DNA of 64,000 nt from an uncultured Alteromonadaceae bacterium (GCA_913056495.1 CAJXMO010000013.1:50936-114935); one strand, 5' to 3'; counted from the stretch's first letter, positions 37,101 to 44,293 are shown. The notes: a model not told the origin generated them from the sequence alone. Numbers and translations: made by a program.

Positions 37101-37196
37101 AACGCCGCAATATGGGGCGTACAAAGCTTGGCTATACTAAGCGAAGAATGAGCGCAGCCAAGCTTTGTGCGTCCCATCATAATTGCATTGTTATAC
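37098..37196 (-). repeat. attC of the Mrr cassette, left end split by the IS
   Basis: From AACGCCGCAATATGGGGCG through the stem AGCTTGGCTATACTAAGCG to GTTATAC at 37190. The remaining left core bases (CATAAC) lie on the far side of the IS at 35241. Nearly identical to the site at 38227. Confidence 0.85.
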
Positions 37197-38204
37197 CCTG
37201 ATAATTCCAGAGCCCGGTGTCCTCAAGGCTTTTAGCCATTCAGAAACTTTATCACCATTCACCTCTTTAATTGGATAATTTCGAGCTGAAATAGTAGTTC
37301 TCGCACCCGGACTAAACTCTGATGTAGTTATTAGCAATCCTGTTTTAGCTTGTGCTTCAAGGACATCAGCATATAACCCCTTAATAGTAACTTTATCAAT
37401 TTTTGTTTTATAGCGTTTACACTGAATAATGAATTCTGGATGTGTTTGCGCACTGTCTTTCCAGACACGGATATCAACACCGTCATCATTTGTACCAGGA
37501 TCAAGCTCTACTTTATAGCCCGATTTATTAAAGCACTCACTAATTAACTCTTCGAATTTACGCCAGTGAATATCTCCAAGTTTAGCCTGATTGTTAGACA
37601 AAAAATTAATAAACCTTTGATCTAAAAAACTCCCATGTGATACAACTGGATGATGTTTATCAAACAAGTCATTCAGATCAATTATATCGTTCCATTCTTC
37701 CCACCTACCAGATGTGTGAGGACTATTCTGAAAATGGGTGTCATACATTTTTATTAATTCAAGAAGATCTTTAGCTCCGGACTTGCCATATTTTTTAAAC
37801 ACTTCGGCAATCATTGGGCTAGGATCAATGGAACTCTGGCCATTTTTTATCGCTATCTCGACTCCTAATTCATAGTGCTTACCATAAATATTTTGAATAT
37901 CGGTAATGTAATCGAAACCTTTTTCTTTAAGAGTATTTGTAAAAAACAGAGATTGAGTAAACAACGGAGGTCTCGGTGTACTGGTAACACCAATTTTATA
38001 TAAAAGTTGATAGTATAAATCTTCGTAATCCTCAGAGCGAATTGCAATACCATTTATTTCAGATTTCAAAATTGAATCCGCGTACGAAGTACCTGAAAGT
38101 AAATCACACATTTGTTCAATTGATGTTGCCAAGCCAGCTTTATAACCGATTATCTCATGAAGATGATCAGATAAGTTACCAGGAGAAAACGAAATTCTTG
38201 CCAT
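37191..38204 (-). CDS. Cassette-encoded Mrr-type restriction endonuclease-like protein
   Basis: 337 residues from the ATG at 38204 (an in-frame GTG lies two codons earlier). The C-terminal ~120 residues are a PD-(D/E)xK Mrr-like domain: HWRKFEELISECFNKSGYKVE, then GTNDDGVDI and FIIQCKRYK, giving the catalytic Asp and Q-x-K, followed by GLLITTSEFSPGA. The N-terminal ~210 residues are not recognised and may be a target-sensing domain. Mrr-type enzymes cut modified DNA and need no methylase, which suits a single-gene cassette. Anti-phage defence is the natural inference. The stop overlaps its attC. Confidence 0.8.
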   Translation of the reverse strand: MARISFSPGNLSDHLHEIIGYKAGLATSIEQMCDLLSGTSYADSILKSEINGIAIRSEDYEDLYYQLLYKIGVTSTPRPPLFTQSLFFTNTLKEKGFDYITDIQNIYGKHYELGVEIAIKNGQSSIDPSPMIAEVFKKYGKSGAKDLLELIKMYDTHFQNSPHTSGRWEEWNDIIDLNDLFDKHHPVVSHGSFLDQRFINFLSNNQAKLGDIHWRKFEELISECFNKSGYKVELDPGTNDDGVDIRVWKDSAQTHPEFIIQCKRYKTKIDKVTIKGLYADVLEAQAKTGLLITTSEFSPGARTTISARNYPIKEVNGDKVSEWLKALRTPGSGIIRV

Positions 38205-38226
38205 AATCACACTTAATCACTGAAGG

Positions 38227-38328
38227 CTATAACGCCGCAATATGGGGCGCGAAAAAGCTTGGCTATACTAAGCGAAGAATGAGCGCAGCCAAGCTTTTTG
38301 CGTCCCATTCATTATTGCATTGTTATAC
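38227..38328 (-). repeat. attC of the lipoprotein cassette
   Basis: CTATAAC...GTTATAC cores, ~102 bp, with the AGCTTGGC/GCCAAGCT stem. Nearly the same as the split site at 37098 and related to those at 42632 and 43088. Confidence 0.88.
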
Positions 38329-38338
38329 GTTACCACGA

Positions 38339-38782
38339 CTAATTTAGCTGAGTAGTGGAAACATTTGCCCCTTTAGACGAAAGTGTTTTTTCTACGCTTT
38401 CAAACTGAGATGGCTCACCAATATATACAATATTAATTCCGGTTAAATCAGACTCAACGTTGGCCATGGCTGTCATGAGAACTTCATAACCATATTCAGC
38501 ATTACTACTTCCGTATATAAGAGCAACCATTGGTTTGCCATTAAACGACAACGAATTAAACGCTAATTGAAGAGTATCAATTGTTACATCCTTACTCGCA
38601 TGAGGAGAAATAAACATCAGCCCAACACCGTCTCGTTGAGTTTCGGTCAAATAAGGAAACCCCGCCAAAAACATTTTTTTTGCGAGATCGTGCTGCCCAA
38701 CTTCCCGTTCGCCGGGTTGCATTTGTGTAGATTTACAACCCAATGCCAAAACTGAAATAAAAACTAATATTAAAAAACGCAT
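38339..38782 (-). CDS. Cassette-encoded small lipoprotein, unknown
   Basis: 147 residues starting MRFLILVFISVLALGC, with a lipobox cysteine at residue 16 and AAGGAG upstream of this ATG; a longer frame reads into the neighbouring attC. The mature part is an alpha/beta domain (GVGLMFISPHAS, VALIYGSSNAEYGYEVL, INIVYIGEPSQF) without a motif I recognise. Exported cassette proteins are common in environmental integrons. The A-rich run after the start codon makes the start position uncertain by a base. Confidence 0.65.
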   Translation of the reverse strand: MRFLILVFISVLALGCKSTQMQPGEREVGQHDLAKKMFLAGFPYLTETQRDGVGLMFISPHASKDVTIDTLQLAFNSLSFNGKPMVALIYGSSNAEYGYEVLMTAMANVESDLTGINIVYIGEPSQFESVEKTLSSKGANVSTTQLN

Positions 38783-38799
38783 CAATACTCCTTGTAACG

Positions 38800-38900
38800 T
38801 ATAACGCCCCATTCAGGGGCTTTTAATAGTTGGCTAAAATAACGAACGCAGTGAGGAAAGCCAACTGTTAAAAGTCCCTCACTGCAATGGCTTGTTAGGT
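38800..38900 (-). repeat. attC of the DUF4160 cassette
   Basis: GTATAAC...GTTAGGT cores, ~101 bp, with stem AGTTGGCTAAAATAACGA / AAAGCCAACT. A different arm family from its left neighbour. Confidence 0.85.
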
Positions 38901-39281
38901 GTTTATAGGACCAACAGGACAGTCCGAAGGTCTTGTCTTATTCCATATTTCAATGAGCTTATTTTTACCTTTACTGTGCCACCACTCAATTAGAGCCTTT
39001 TCTCTACTACCCACTTCACCTTCCAAATGCTGGCAATCGAGAATAGAAAAAGATGCGTTTATACCACCACCTTTTATATGAAAATGAGGAGGTGGATGCT
39101 CATTAGAATAGATCTCGATTTTTAACCCGTTAACCTTTGCCACCAACTGTCGGATACTATAAAGCTCACCATCTTCCCAAACAGCATAACCGCCGCTTAG
39201 CAAGTGCTCTAGTCCTTTTGTGAGCTCATCTAAAGAATCTGCTTTTGATAACCTGTCGGCAATTATTTCGTACGGATTCAT
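38895..39281 (-). CDS. Cassette-encoded DUF4160-domain protein
   Basis: 128 residues from the ATG at 39281 (MNPYEIIADRL); the longer frame starts within the neighbouring attC. The second half has the DUF4160 signature LKIEIYSNEHPPPHFHIKGGG followed by ASFSILDCQHLEG and ALIEWWHSKGKNKLIEIWN. DUF4160 proteins are small and often sit in toxin-antitoxin-like or cassette contexts; the function is unknown. The N-terminal ~45 residues are an additional helical segment. Confidence 0.75.
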   Translation of the reverse strand: MNPYEIIADRLSKADSLDELTKGLEHLLSGGYAVWEDGELYSIRQLVAKVNGLKIEIYSNEHPPPHFHIKGGGINASFSILDCQHLEGEVGSREKALIEWWHSKGKNKLIEIWNKTRPSDCPVGPINT

Positions 39282-39287
39282 GAGAAC

Positions 39288-39385
39288 GCCTAACGCCCTA
39301 ATAATGGGCAAAAAATTGTTTGCTAAAATGTTGAGGAACGAAAACAGCAAACTGTTTTTTGTCCTTATTTATTAGCTTGTTATGT
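39288..39385 (-). repeat. attC of the membrane-protein cassette (39390)
   Basis: GCCTAAC...GTTATGT cores, ~98 bp, with GTTTGCTAAAATG / CAGCAAACTG arms. Confidence 0.83.
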
Positions 39386-39389
39386 AACG

Positions 39390-39677
39390 CTACCACGAAA
39401 CGTGACCTATTGCTTCTTTGTACGATGCTAATGCTTTATAGATTGCTAATTTTACACTCAACTTTTTTATAAAAATTTGATAGCAGAATACAGGTAATAG
39501 CCAAAAGACAAGTAGAGCTGATTGAATGAACAATAAGACAAATACGAATTCGTTAAATATGCCGTCAAGGAAGAAGAAAACTAACACAAAGAAGTTAATG
39601 ATAACGAAAAGCCAAATAGCCCAACGAGCATCTTTAATTAATTGGCGTAATTCTGAAGATTGACTCTCAGGTTGCAT
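39390..39677 (-). CDS. Cassette-encoded two-span membrane protein, unknown
   Basis: 95 residues with two membrane segments (AIWLFVIINFFVLVFFFLDGIF and FVFVLLFIQSALLVFWLLPVF) and a short basic tail. There is no recognisable domain. The ATG at 39677 follows an in-frame GTG. It is bounded by its own attC on the left and another on the right, so it is a single-gene cassette. Confidence 0.6.
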   Translation of the reverse strand: MQPESQSSELRQLIKDARWAIWLFVIINFFVLVFFFLDGIFNEFVFVLLFIQSALLVFWLLPVFCYQIFIKKLSVKLAIYKALASYKEAIGHVSW

Positions 39678-39691
39678 CACTTTCCTTAGTT

Positions 39692-39775
39692 ACATAACGC
39701 CTAATTTAGGGGCCGGAGCTGCGTAGCAGCGCAGGTCCCAGCCTGCTTGCAGGCGACTACAATTATTTGTTATGT
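39692..39775 (-). repeat. attC of the 39777 cassette
   Basis: ACATAAC...GTTATGT cores, ~84 bp, with the GGAGCTGCGTAGCAGCGCAGG and CCTGCTTGCAGG foldbacks. Confidence 0.82.
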
Positions 39776-39776
39776 G

Positions 39777-40178
39777 TTAAATTTTAAACTGGAACTTGAA
39801 TTGGCCACAATAAGTTAACGATGAATTTGAAACTGGTGCTTCTTTTAAAGGGAAGCCACCTAAAGCCTGCTCATAAACCAGCACAAGTACGTTAGCCCCA
39901 CCAATATTCTCTTTGATATGAGCTATATCGGAGGCAGAAACCCCTATATTTGAGAGGTATTGAAAATCTAAATCAACTGTTTCGATGAAATCTTCATCTA
40001 AATATGAGTCGATATTCTTTAGCAGTTCATGGGATGGATTCCGATCTTCCCAAGCCGCGTACTCTTCATCAGAAACTGATTCATCTGGTTCTGGCTCCCA
40101 TTGAGGCTGAGAGTAGAGGCAGGCTGCTTCAATATTTTCAAATTTCCCCGAAAATACGTAAACAAACTTTTCTTGCAT
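39777..40178 (-). CDS. Cassette-encoded acidic protein, possibly Imm22-like
   Basis: 133 residues, very acidic (WEPEPDESVSDEEYAAWED). The opening KFVYVFSGKFENIEAACLY and the later DLDFQYLSNIGVSASDI vaguely resemble the Imm22 immunity-protein family (sheet-helix start and Asp/Glu-rich middle). I could not establish this by eye alone. The stop codon lies beside its attC. Confidence 0.55.
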   Translation of the reverse strand: MQEKFVYVFSGKFENIEAACLYSQPQWEPEPDESVSDEEYAAWEDRNPSHELLKNIDSYLDEDFIETVDLDFQYLSNIGVSASDIAHIKENIGGANVLVLVYEQALGGFPLKEAPVSNSSLTYCGQFKFQFKI

Positions 40179-40197
40179 CGCTTGACGCCTCCCTTAC

Positions 40198-40304
40198 ACA
40201 TAACGCCCAGTTATGGCGCCGTAGTGGAGTTGGTCTTTTTTGTGGTACACATTCCACAAAAAAGACCAACGGAACGGAGGTCGCGCATGAACTGTTTGTT
40301 ATGT
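40198..40304 (-). repeat. attC of the 40299 cassette
   Basis: ACATAAC...GTTATGT cores, ~107 bp, with the long stem GTTGGTCTTTTTTGTGG / CCACAAAAAAGACCAAC. Confidence 0.85.
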
Positions 40305-40634
40305 GATTTCCACTGTTTCCCTAAATATATTATACGCACTTCGCACCTCGAAGCTTGCAGATACCAATAGGCTGAAAATGAATAGTTTAAGCCCGTACTG
40401 ATCTATGTTAATTTGCTGGTTCGGACTAAAGAGTTCTTTACACTCATCTTCCGACAATCTATTGGCAGCTACTGCTAGTTTAGGTAGTTCAATTTCGCAA
40501 AGTTTGCGTAAACTTGACAAGCCCTCACATGTTTCTTCAACGGAATTATACTTTTTATCCGCCATATAATGAAAAGCATCCGCCTTATCTTTATATTGCC
40601 TCAAACTCTTTAATAATTCTGATAAATTACTCAT
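40299..40634 (-). CDS. Cassette-encoded helical protein, unknown
   Basis: 111 residues, mainly helical (LSELLKSLRQYKDKADAFHYM) with a moderately hydrophobic stretch LKLFIFSLLVSASFEV near the C terminus. No family is recognised. The stop overlaps the attC core at 40298. Confidence 0.55.
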   Translation of the reverse strand: MSNLSELLKSLRQYKDKADAFHYMADKKYNSVEETCEGLSSLRKLCEIELPKLAVAANRLSEDECKELFSPNQQINIDQYGLKLFIFSLLVSASFEVRSAYNIFRETVEIT

Positions 40635-40646
40635 GGCATATTTTTT

Positions 40647-40749
40647 ACATAACGCCCCATTAAGGGGCTGATAAATGCTTGGCTAAACTAGTGCAGCGAA
40701 GCGAAACCGAGCCAAGCTTTGACAGTCCCGCTTTAATGGCTTGTTAGGT
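40647..40749 (-). repeat. attC of the 40751 cassette
   Basis: ACATAAC...GTTAGGT cores, ~103 bp, with AATGCTTGGCTAAACTAG / GAGCCAAGCTTTG arms. Confidence 0.84.
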
Positions 40750-40750
40750 A

Positions 40751-41104
40751 CTAATTTTGCAAAAAACCCTTTTTAAACATCCATTCCCCTGTCTCTAAGT
40801 AATACCGGATAACCAAAGGGCAAAGAATAATTGACGCTAATAGTTTTATGATAAAAATTAGCTTATCAGAAACTCCAAAAAACGCAGAGTACACACCTAC
40901 CCCAGCACACAACCCCGACCAAATTAAGAAATACTTAGAGCCAAACATCACGACAAAGCTACTAACTTCTTTTTCGTAGGCTGCAGCATCAAAAACAATC
41001 ATAAACAATGGATAAAAAACAGCAATGGAGAATGCGAACCCTAACACTAAGTAAGGGATCGCTATGAAACATTTTTCAAGAGTAGAAGGCTCGTAATTCT
41101 TCAT
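40751..41104 (-). CDS. Cassette-encoded three-span membrane protein, unknown
   Basis: 117 residues with about three membrane segments (IPYLVLGFAFSIAVFYPLFMIV, YFLIWSGLCAGVGVYSAFFG, LIFIIKLLASIILCPLVI). No known domain. Single-gene cassette bounded by attC sites at 40647 and 41109. Confidence 0.6.
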   Translation of the reverse strand: MKNYEPSTLEKCFIAIPYLVLGFAFSIAVFYPLFMIVFDAAAYEKEVSSFVVMFGSKYFLIWSGLCAGVGVYSAFFGVSDKLIFIIKLLASIILCPLVIRYYLETGEWMFKKGFLQN

Positions 41105-41108
41105 TAGT

Positions 41109-41234
41109 ACCTAACGCCCGCGTTTGGGGCCGGAGTGCAGTTGGTGACTTTTTGTGGCAACCCGCCACAAAAAGACGCCGACGGAACGGAGGTCCCAGCC
41201 ACCGAAGGTGGCGAACAAGACGCGATTGTTATGA
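41109..41234 (-). repeat. attC of gene-poor cassette A
   Basis: ACCTAAC...GTTATGA cores, ~126 bp, one of the two longest here. It is closely related to the site at 42152: both contain CGTTTGGGGCCGGAGTGCAG and GGAACGGAGGTCCCAGCC. Confidence 0.84.
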
Positions 41235-41598
41235 TAGCTGCTATGCACTTTACTTTGCCCTTTAAGATTGAAGCTTTGAGCTTGCAGGCAACTTTGCACA
41301 AAAACAAGCGCCGCCCATTAGTAAATGGAAACTGCCCGAAATGGTGCGTTTTGTAAAGCAGAAAATGATGAATGAGACTTGCTTGACCGATGGATATTGC
41401 TTGGCAAAAACGACCATACGCTACAGAGCAAGTTGAGACAAAAAGCGTACCTTCCACCACAACTAACATTGCAGCCAAAAAATATTTTTTTAACTTAACA
41501 GTTGGCGTACCAGCCTTGGAATTCTAAACCCCATCGTCATTTTCAAAATCATCACATCCATTCTTTCTTTTTTGGTTTTGTGCTTTTACTTTTTTCGA
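41235..41598 (-). other. Cassette A without a convincing gene
   Basis: 364 bp. A minus-strand frame (41478 leftward) reads through the attC and has Cys/Phe-rich composition (FPFTNGRRLFLCKVACKLKAS), so I do not trust it as a gene, but a short product of ~85 residues is possible. The segment GGCGTACCAGCCTTGGA near 41504-41520 and the segment next to the attC are shared with cassette B. It may carry a promoter, an RNA, or a decayed gene. Confidence 0.5.
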
Positions 41599-41712
41599 TC
41601 ATAACGCCTTTGTCAGGCGCGCTTTGGACGAAGTGGAGTTTTGGGGTAAAGTGGCGGAGCCACCCCAAAACGGAGCGTAGTCCAAAGCGTCGACTGGACA
41701 AATTTGTTAGGC
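41599..41712 (-). repeat. attC of the 41707 cassette
   Basis: TCATAAC...GTTAGGC cores, ~114 bp, with the long foldback GCTTTGGAC...GTCCAAAGC and GTTTTGGGG...CCCCAAAAC. Confidence 0.85.
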
Positions 41713-42147
41713 ATGTAACTGCATAAAGTATAGGTGCTCACCAATCTCACCATGTTCCCACCATCGCTCTAGCTCACTAAATGCTTGCTGAAGTTCTTGC
41801 ACGACCTCTTGGGGGGTATAACTCCAGCGAAAGCTATAGAGCTTATGAAAAAGCGGTCTAGCTAGGCTAAACCAACAGCGCATCGGGCCACCACGCTTCC
41901 GTTGGAGCCGGCCACCTTTGAGCCACTTCGGATCCTCGGTCCCCTCTTTCGAAAAATTAATAACGAAGTAGGGTCGCCAGTATTTATCCCATTGGACCTC
42001 GAACACATCCTCACCTACAGATGAAGCTCTGCGAAATTCGACGAAATGGGGATCACTGGATTTTTGCCTTTGAAATCCTTTGGATTTCACCCAGGGATAG
42101 AACGTCCTCTTCATCTCGTCGTTAAGTGGTTTTGCTTTCGATCCCAT
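41707..42147 (-). CDS. Cassette-encoded DUF4304-like protein
   Basis: 146 residues. It opens with MKRTFYPWVKSKGFQRQKSSDPHFVEFRR, followed by a beta-rich part (FEVQWDKYWRPYFVINFSKEG) and a helical tail. This order resembles the DUF4304 pattern of a small alpha/beta protein with FVINF, but the match is by eye. Function unknown. The stop overlaps its attC core. Confidence 0.55.
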   Translation of the reverse strand: MGSKAKPLNDEMKRTFYPWVKSKGFQRQKSSDPHFVEFRRASSVGEDVFEVQWDKYWRPYFVINFSKEGTEDPKWLKGGRLQRKRGGPMRCWFSLARPLFHKLYSFRWSYTPQEVVQELQQAFSELERWWEHGEIGEHLYFMQLHA

Positions 42148-42151
42148 GGCT

Positions 42152-42274
42152 GCCTAACGCCCGCGTTTGGGGCCGGAGTGCAGCGGGTGATTTTTGTGGT
42201 AACCACCACAAAAAGCGCCTGCGGAACGGAGGTCCCAGCCCACGAAGTGGGCGAACAAGACGCGATTGTTATGG
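42152..42274 (-). repeat. attC of gene-poor cassette B
   Basis: GCCTAAC...GTTATGG cores, ~123 bp, a close relative of the 41109 site. Confidence 0.84.
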
Positions 42275-42631
42275 TTGTTGCTTTGCATTTAAATGCCCTT
42301 TAAGAACGAAATTACTTACTTGCAATTATGCTTAGCGATTGCAGGCCGCTATTAGATTGATGCAATTAAACTTGCCCCACCCAAGCGACTTTGTAAAGTA
42401 CCATTTGATTAGTGGTGCTAAAAGTGACCCGACTCAATGCTGTACTTTAAAAGCTGTAACTTTGGCAGTTACCAACATGCAATTTAACCAGGCCTTTCAA
42501 TCGCTCTTTTTGACCACCAGAATAGAACTCTTTTTAAAATGAACATTTGGCGCACCAGCCTTGGATGGCCATTGACGATCTTACGTAACTTCCAATTCAT
42601 TTTTTTTGACAGTGCCAAATACTTAAAGAGA
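42275..42631 (-). other. Cassette B without a convincing gene, related to cassette A
   Basis: 357 bp with no minus-strand frame that looks like a gene. Near its right end GGCGCACCAGCCTTGGA matches cassette A in 16 of 17 bases, and the attC-proximal stretch TGCTTTGCATTTAAATGCCC resembles its counterpart. The middle portions differ. Confidence 0.55.
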
Positions 42632-42734
42632 CCATAACGCCGCAATATGGGGCGCATAAAAGCTTGGCTAAAATTAGCGACGAAGGAGCGCAAGCCAAGC
42701 TTTATGCGTCCCTTTCATTATTGCTTTGTTAGGT
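42632..42734 (-). repeat. attC of the oxygenase-like cassette
   Basis: CCATAAC...GTTAGGT cores, ~103 bp; AACGCCGCAATATGGGGCG arm as in the 37098 and 38227 sites. Confidence 0.86.
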
Positions 42735-43082
42735 GTTTTTTACCCAACCGATGCTGAGCAAATACCTATTACCTTTAATTATTTTAGTTACTTGATGCTC
42801 GCTGATATCTGGGCGAAAAAATTTTATACGTTTAGTTTCAAATATAGGAGCAGCGCAAATAAACTCTCCACCAACCTTTGCATTTTTAATCACTATATTT
42901 AAACGATAATGTTTCCCCGATACAACTTTATCTGTATGCGCTAGGATTTCACTACCTTCAGGAAATTTAAGTAAATATGTATCAAATTTTAGCGGCCACA
43001 ACGCTCCACAGATAAGCATTTTATCGTAACCAGAATTTTGCCTGCCTCTTTCCCAACGGAACAATTTACTTAGAAAGCTCAC
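42729..43082 (-). CDS. Cassette-encoded 2OG-Fe(II) oxygenase-like protein
   Basis: 117 residues from the GTG at 43082 (read as Met: SFLSKLFRWERGRQN); the longer frame is translated attC. The core resembles a short double-stranded beta-helix: LLKFPEGSEILAHTDKV gives HxD, RLNIVIKNAKVGGEF follows, FFRPDISEHQVTKI supplies a distal His, and GNRYLLSIGWV an Arg. This is the 2-His-1-Asp iron facial triad plus 2-oxoglutarate Arg arrangement. The protein is much shorter than most family members, so it may be a minimal form. Substrate unknown. Confidence 0.65.
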   Translation of the reverse strand: MSFLSKLFRWERGRQNSGYDKMLICGALWPLKFDTYLLKFPEGSEILAHTDKVVSGKHYRLNIVIKNAKVGGEFICAAPIFETKRIKFFRPDISEHQVTKIIKGNRYLLSIGWVKNT

Positions 43083-43087
43083 AAAAC

Positions 43088-43188
43088 ACCTAACGCCGCA
43101 ATATGGGGCGTATGAAGCTTGGCTATAATCAGCGAAGAATGAGCGCCAGCCAAGCTTTAGACGTCCATTTATAATTGCCTTGTTATAT
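43088..43188 (-). repeat. attC of the 43190 cassette
   Basis: ACCTAAC...GTTATAT cores, ~101 bp, GCCGCAATATGGGGCG family. Confidence 0.86.
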
Positions 43189-43189
43189 T

Positions 43190-43486
43190 TCAATGTCTCT
43201 TCCAGAGCTTGATCAACTCTGAATCAACAGCCAGCATTGAATTTTTTACATTGCTATCCATCACTACTTTTGTAGCCAACTTCTCGAAATTAATTTTTTC
43301 AAGTGATTTTCCAATTAATTCATACTTTCCAAATATAGTCCTTTTAGAATCACGAAAGGTAAAGAGTTGATACCAGTTACCATCATTTCTTTCACTAGGT
43401 GCTTCTATATATTCAGCAAAGTGCATGTCATATGGTTTGAATTTTTTAGGTACTGAACAAGGCTCAATATCTCGCCAGACTCCCAT
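43190..43486 (-). CDS. Cassette-encoded protein, unknown
   Basis: 98 residues from the ATG at 43486 (MGVWRDIEPCSVPKKFK); upstream in-frame codons are translated attC. It is basic and probably alpha/beta (NWYQLFTFRDSKRTIFGKYELIG, then helices). No family recognised. Confidence 0.55.
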   Translation of the reverse strand: MGVWRDIEPCSVPKKFKPYDMHFAEYIEAPSERNDGNWYQLFTFRDSKRTIFGKYELIGKSLEKINFEKLATKVVMDSNVKNSMLAVDSELIKLWKRH

Positions 43487-43500
43487 AAACCACCCTTGAA

Positions 43501-43575
43501 ATATAACGCCGCAAGCAGCGGCGAGCGTTAGCGAGTCCAGCACCGAAGGTGCGATGCTGACTTGCCTTGTTATGT
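43501..43575 (-). repeat. attC of the 43570 cassette
   Basis: ATATAAC...GTTATGT cores, only ~75 bp, with a GCCGCAAGCAGCGGC inner hairpin and AGTCCAGCA / TGCTGACT arms. Confidence 0.8.
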
Positions 43576-43851
43576 TGCATTTAAAATGGACTCGTACTTT
43601 GATAGATGCTTTTCACCCATCAGTTTTGAAGCGCCAATTAAATGCACCCAAAACTTCTTTGACGGGCTTGGGTTATCTTCGATTACCCCATCTAATTCTT
43701 CCATTGCTAAAAGCAGCTCATTTGCATTGATATAGTCCAAGAAATCCTCTTTTCTATATCCATTATCAGATTCTATTGTATTGCTTGGTAGCAATTCGAA
43801 AGCTGCCATCAATTCAGCTTCGATAAGACGCCACCTTTCAGTTAGCTCCAT
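43570..43851 (-). CDS. Cassette-encoded acidic helical protein, unknown
   Basis: 93 residues, acidic and predicted all-helical (ERWRLIEAELMAAFELL, FLDYINANELLLAMEELDGVIED, KKFWVHLIGASKLMG). Small acidic helical proteins of this kind are often immunity proteins, but I see no specific family signature. The stop overlaps the attC core. Confidence 0.55.
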   Translation of the reverse strand: MELTERWRLIEAELMAAFELLPSNTIESDNGYRKEDFLDYINANELLLAMEELDGVIEDNPSPSKKFWVHLIGASKLMGEKHLSKYESILNAT

Positions 43852-43864
43852 GATTCACCTTGCA

Positions 43865-43969
43865 ACATAACGCCGCAAATAAACGGCAAAAATTAGTTGG
43901 CTAAAATTTGTGAGGTACGAACAAAGCCAACTGGTTTTTGTCCGCCCTTTTTAATTTGCCTTGTTAGGT
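43865..43969 (-). repeat. attC of the first cassette
   Basis: ACATAAC...GTTAGGT cores, ~105 bp, with AGTTGGCTAAAATTTG / AAAGCCAACTGG arms. Confidence 0.85.
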
Positions 43970-44272
43970 ATACAAATGCCTTACTAAGGCAAATAAAGCT
44001 AATAATATAAGTACCATAAACAGTAGTTGGTGGACTAAATAAAAGCTCTTTAGGGCTTTTAAACGAACACTTGAAAAATACGCCTGTTTATAAACAAACC
44101 CGAAGACAAGCACCACTGAAAACATAGCCAAGATAAGAGCCAAAGCAATCAGTTTGGTGACAAATGGGTTTAGCAAATTTAAAAAGCTGGAGCCTGCCAA
44201 TGCAATAAACATAGTGAGAATTGCTGTCTCAAAAAAGGCTTTAAATTTTACTTTTGAGTTTTCCAATTGCAA
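43964..44272 (-). CDS. First cassette: small membrane protein, unknown
   Basis: 102 residues with three membrane segments (AILTMFIALAGSSFLNLL, LIALALILAMFSVVLVFGFVY, LVHQLLFMVLILLALFALV) and no recognised domain. It is the attI-proximal cassette, so it should be the most recently captured and the best expressed if a Pc promoter exists to its right. Confidence 0.6.
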   Translation of the reverse strand: MQLENSKVKFKAFFETAILTMFIALAGSSFLNLLNPFVTKLIALALILAMFSVVLVFGFVYKQAYFSSVRLKALKSFYLVHQLLFMVLILLALFALVRHLYT

Positions 44273-44286
44273 AATTCTCGATGTAT

Positions 44287-44293
44287 ACCTAAC
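44287..44293 (-). other. attI-like recombination core
   Basis: ACCTAAC (complement GTTAGGT) between the first cassette and intI without a partner foldback, as expected for attI. The 44294-44479 stretch to the LexA box is AT-rich and should contain the cassette promoter reading left; I could not fix its position. Confidence 0.65.

Larger units (their letters stand above)
34636..44293 (-). other. Integron cassette array (about 15 cassettes, interrupted by an IS)
   Basis: Reading leftward from attI (44287), nearly every gene is on the minus strand and is separated from the next by an attC site with RYYYAAC...GTTRRRY ends. Gaps are minimal, and most stop codons overlap the core of their own attC. 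Two cassettes have no clear gene. The arms differ strongly between sites, which suggests recruitment from several sources rather than local duplication. The kinase cassette at the far end is separated from the rest by the IS1182-type insertion. Confidence 0.88.

Noticed and set aside
41104..41478. 124-residue minus-strand reading frame in gene-poor cassette A
   Set aside because: Its last third is translated attC, and the composition (many Cys, Phe, Leu) without ribosome site or domain is not convincing.
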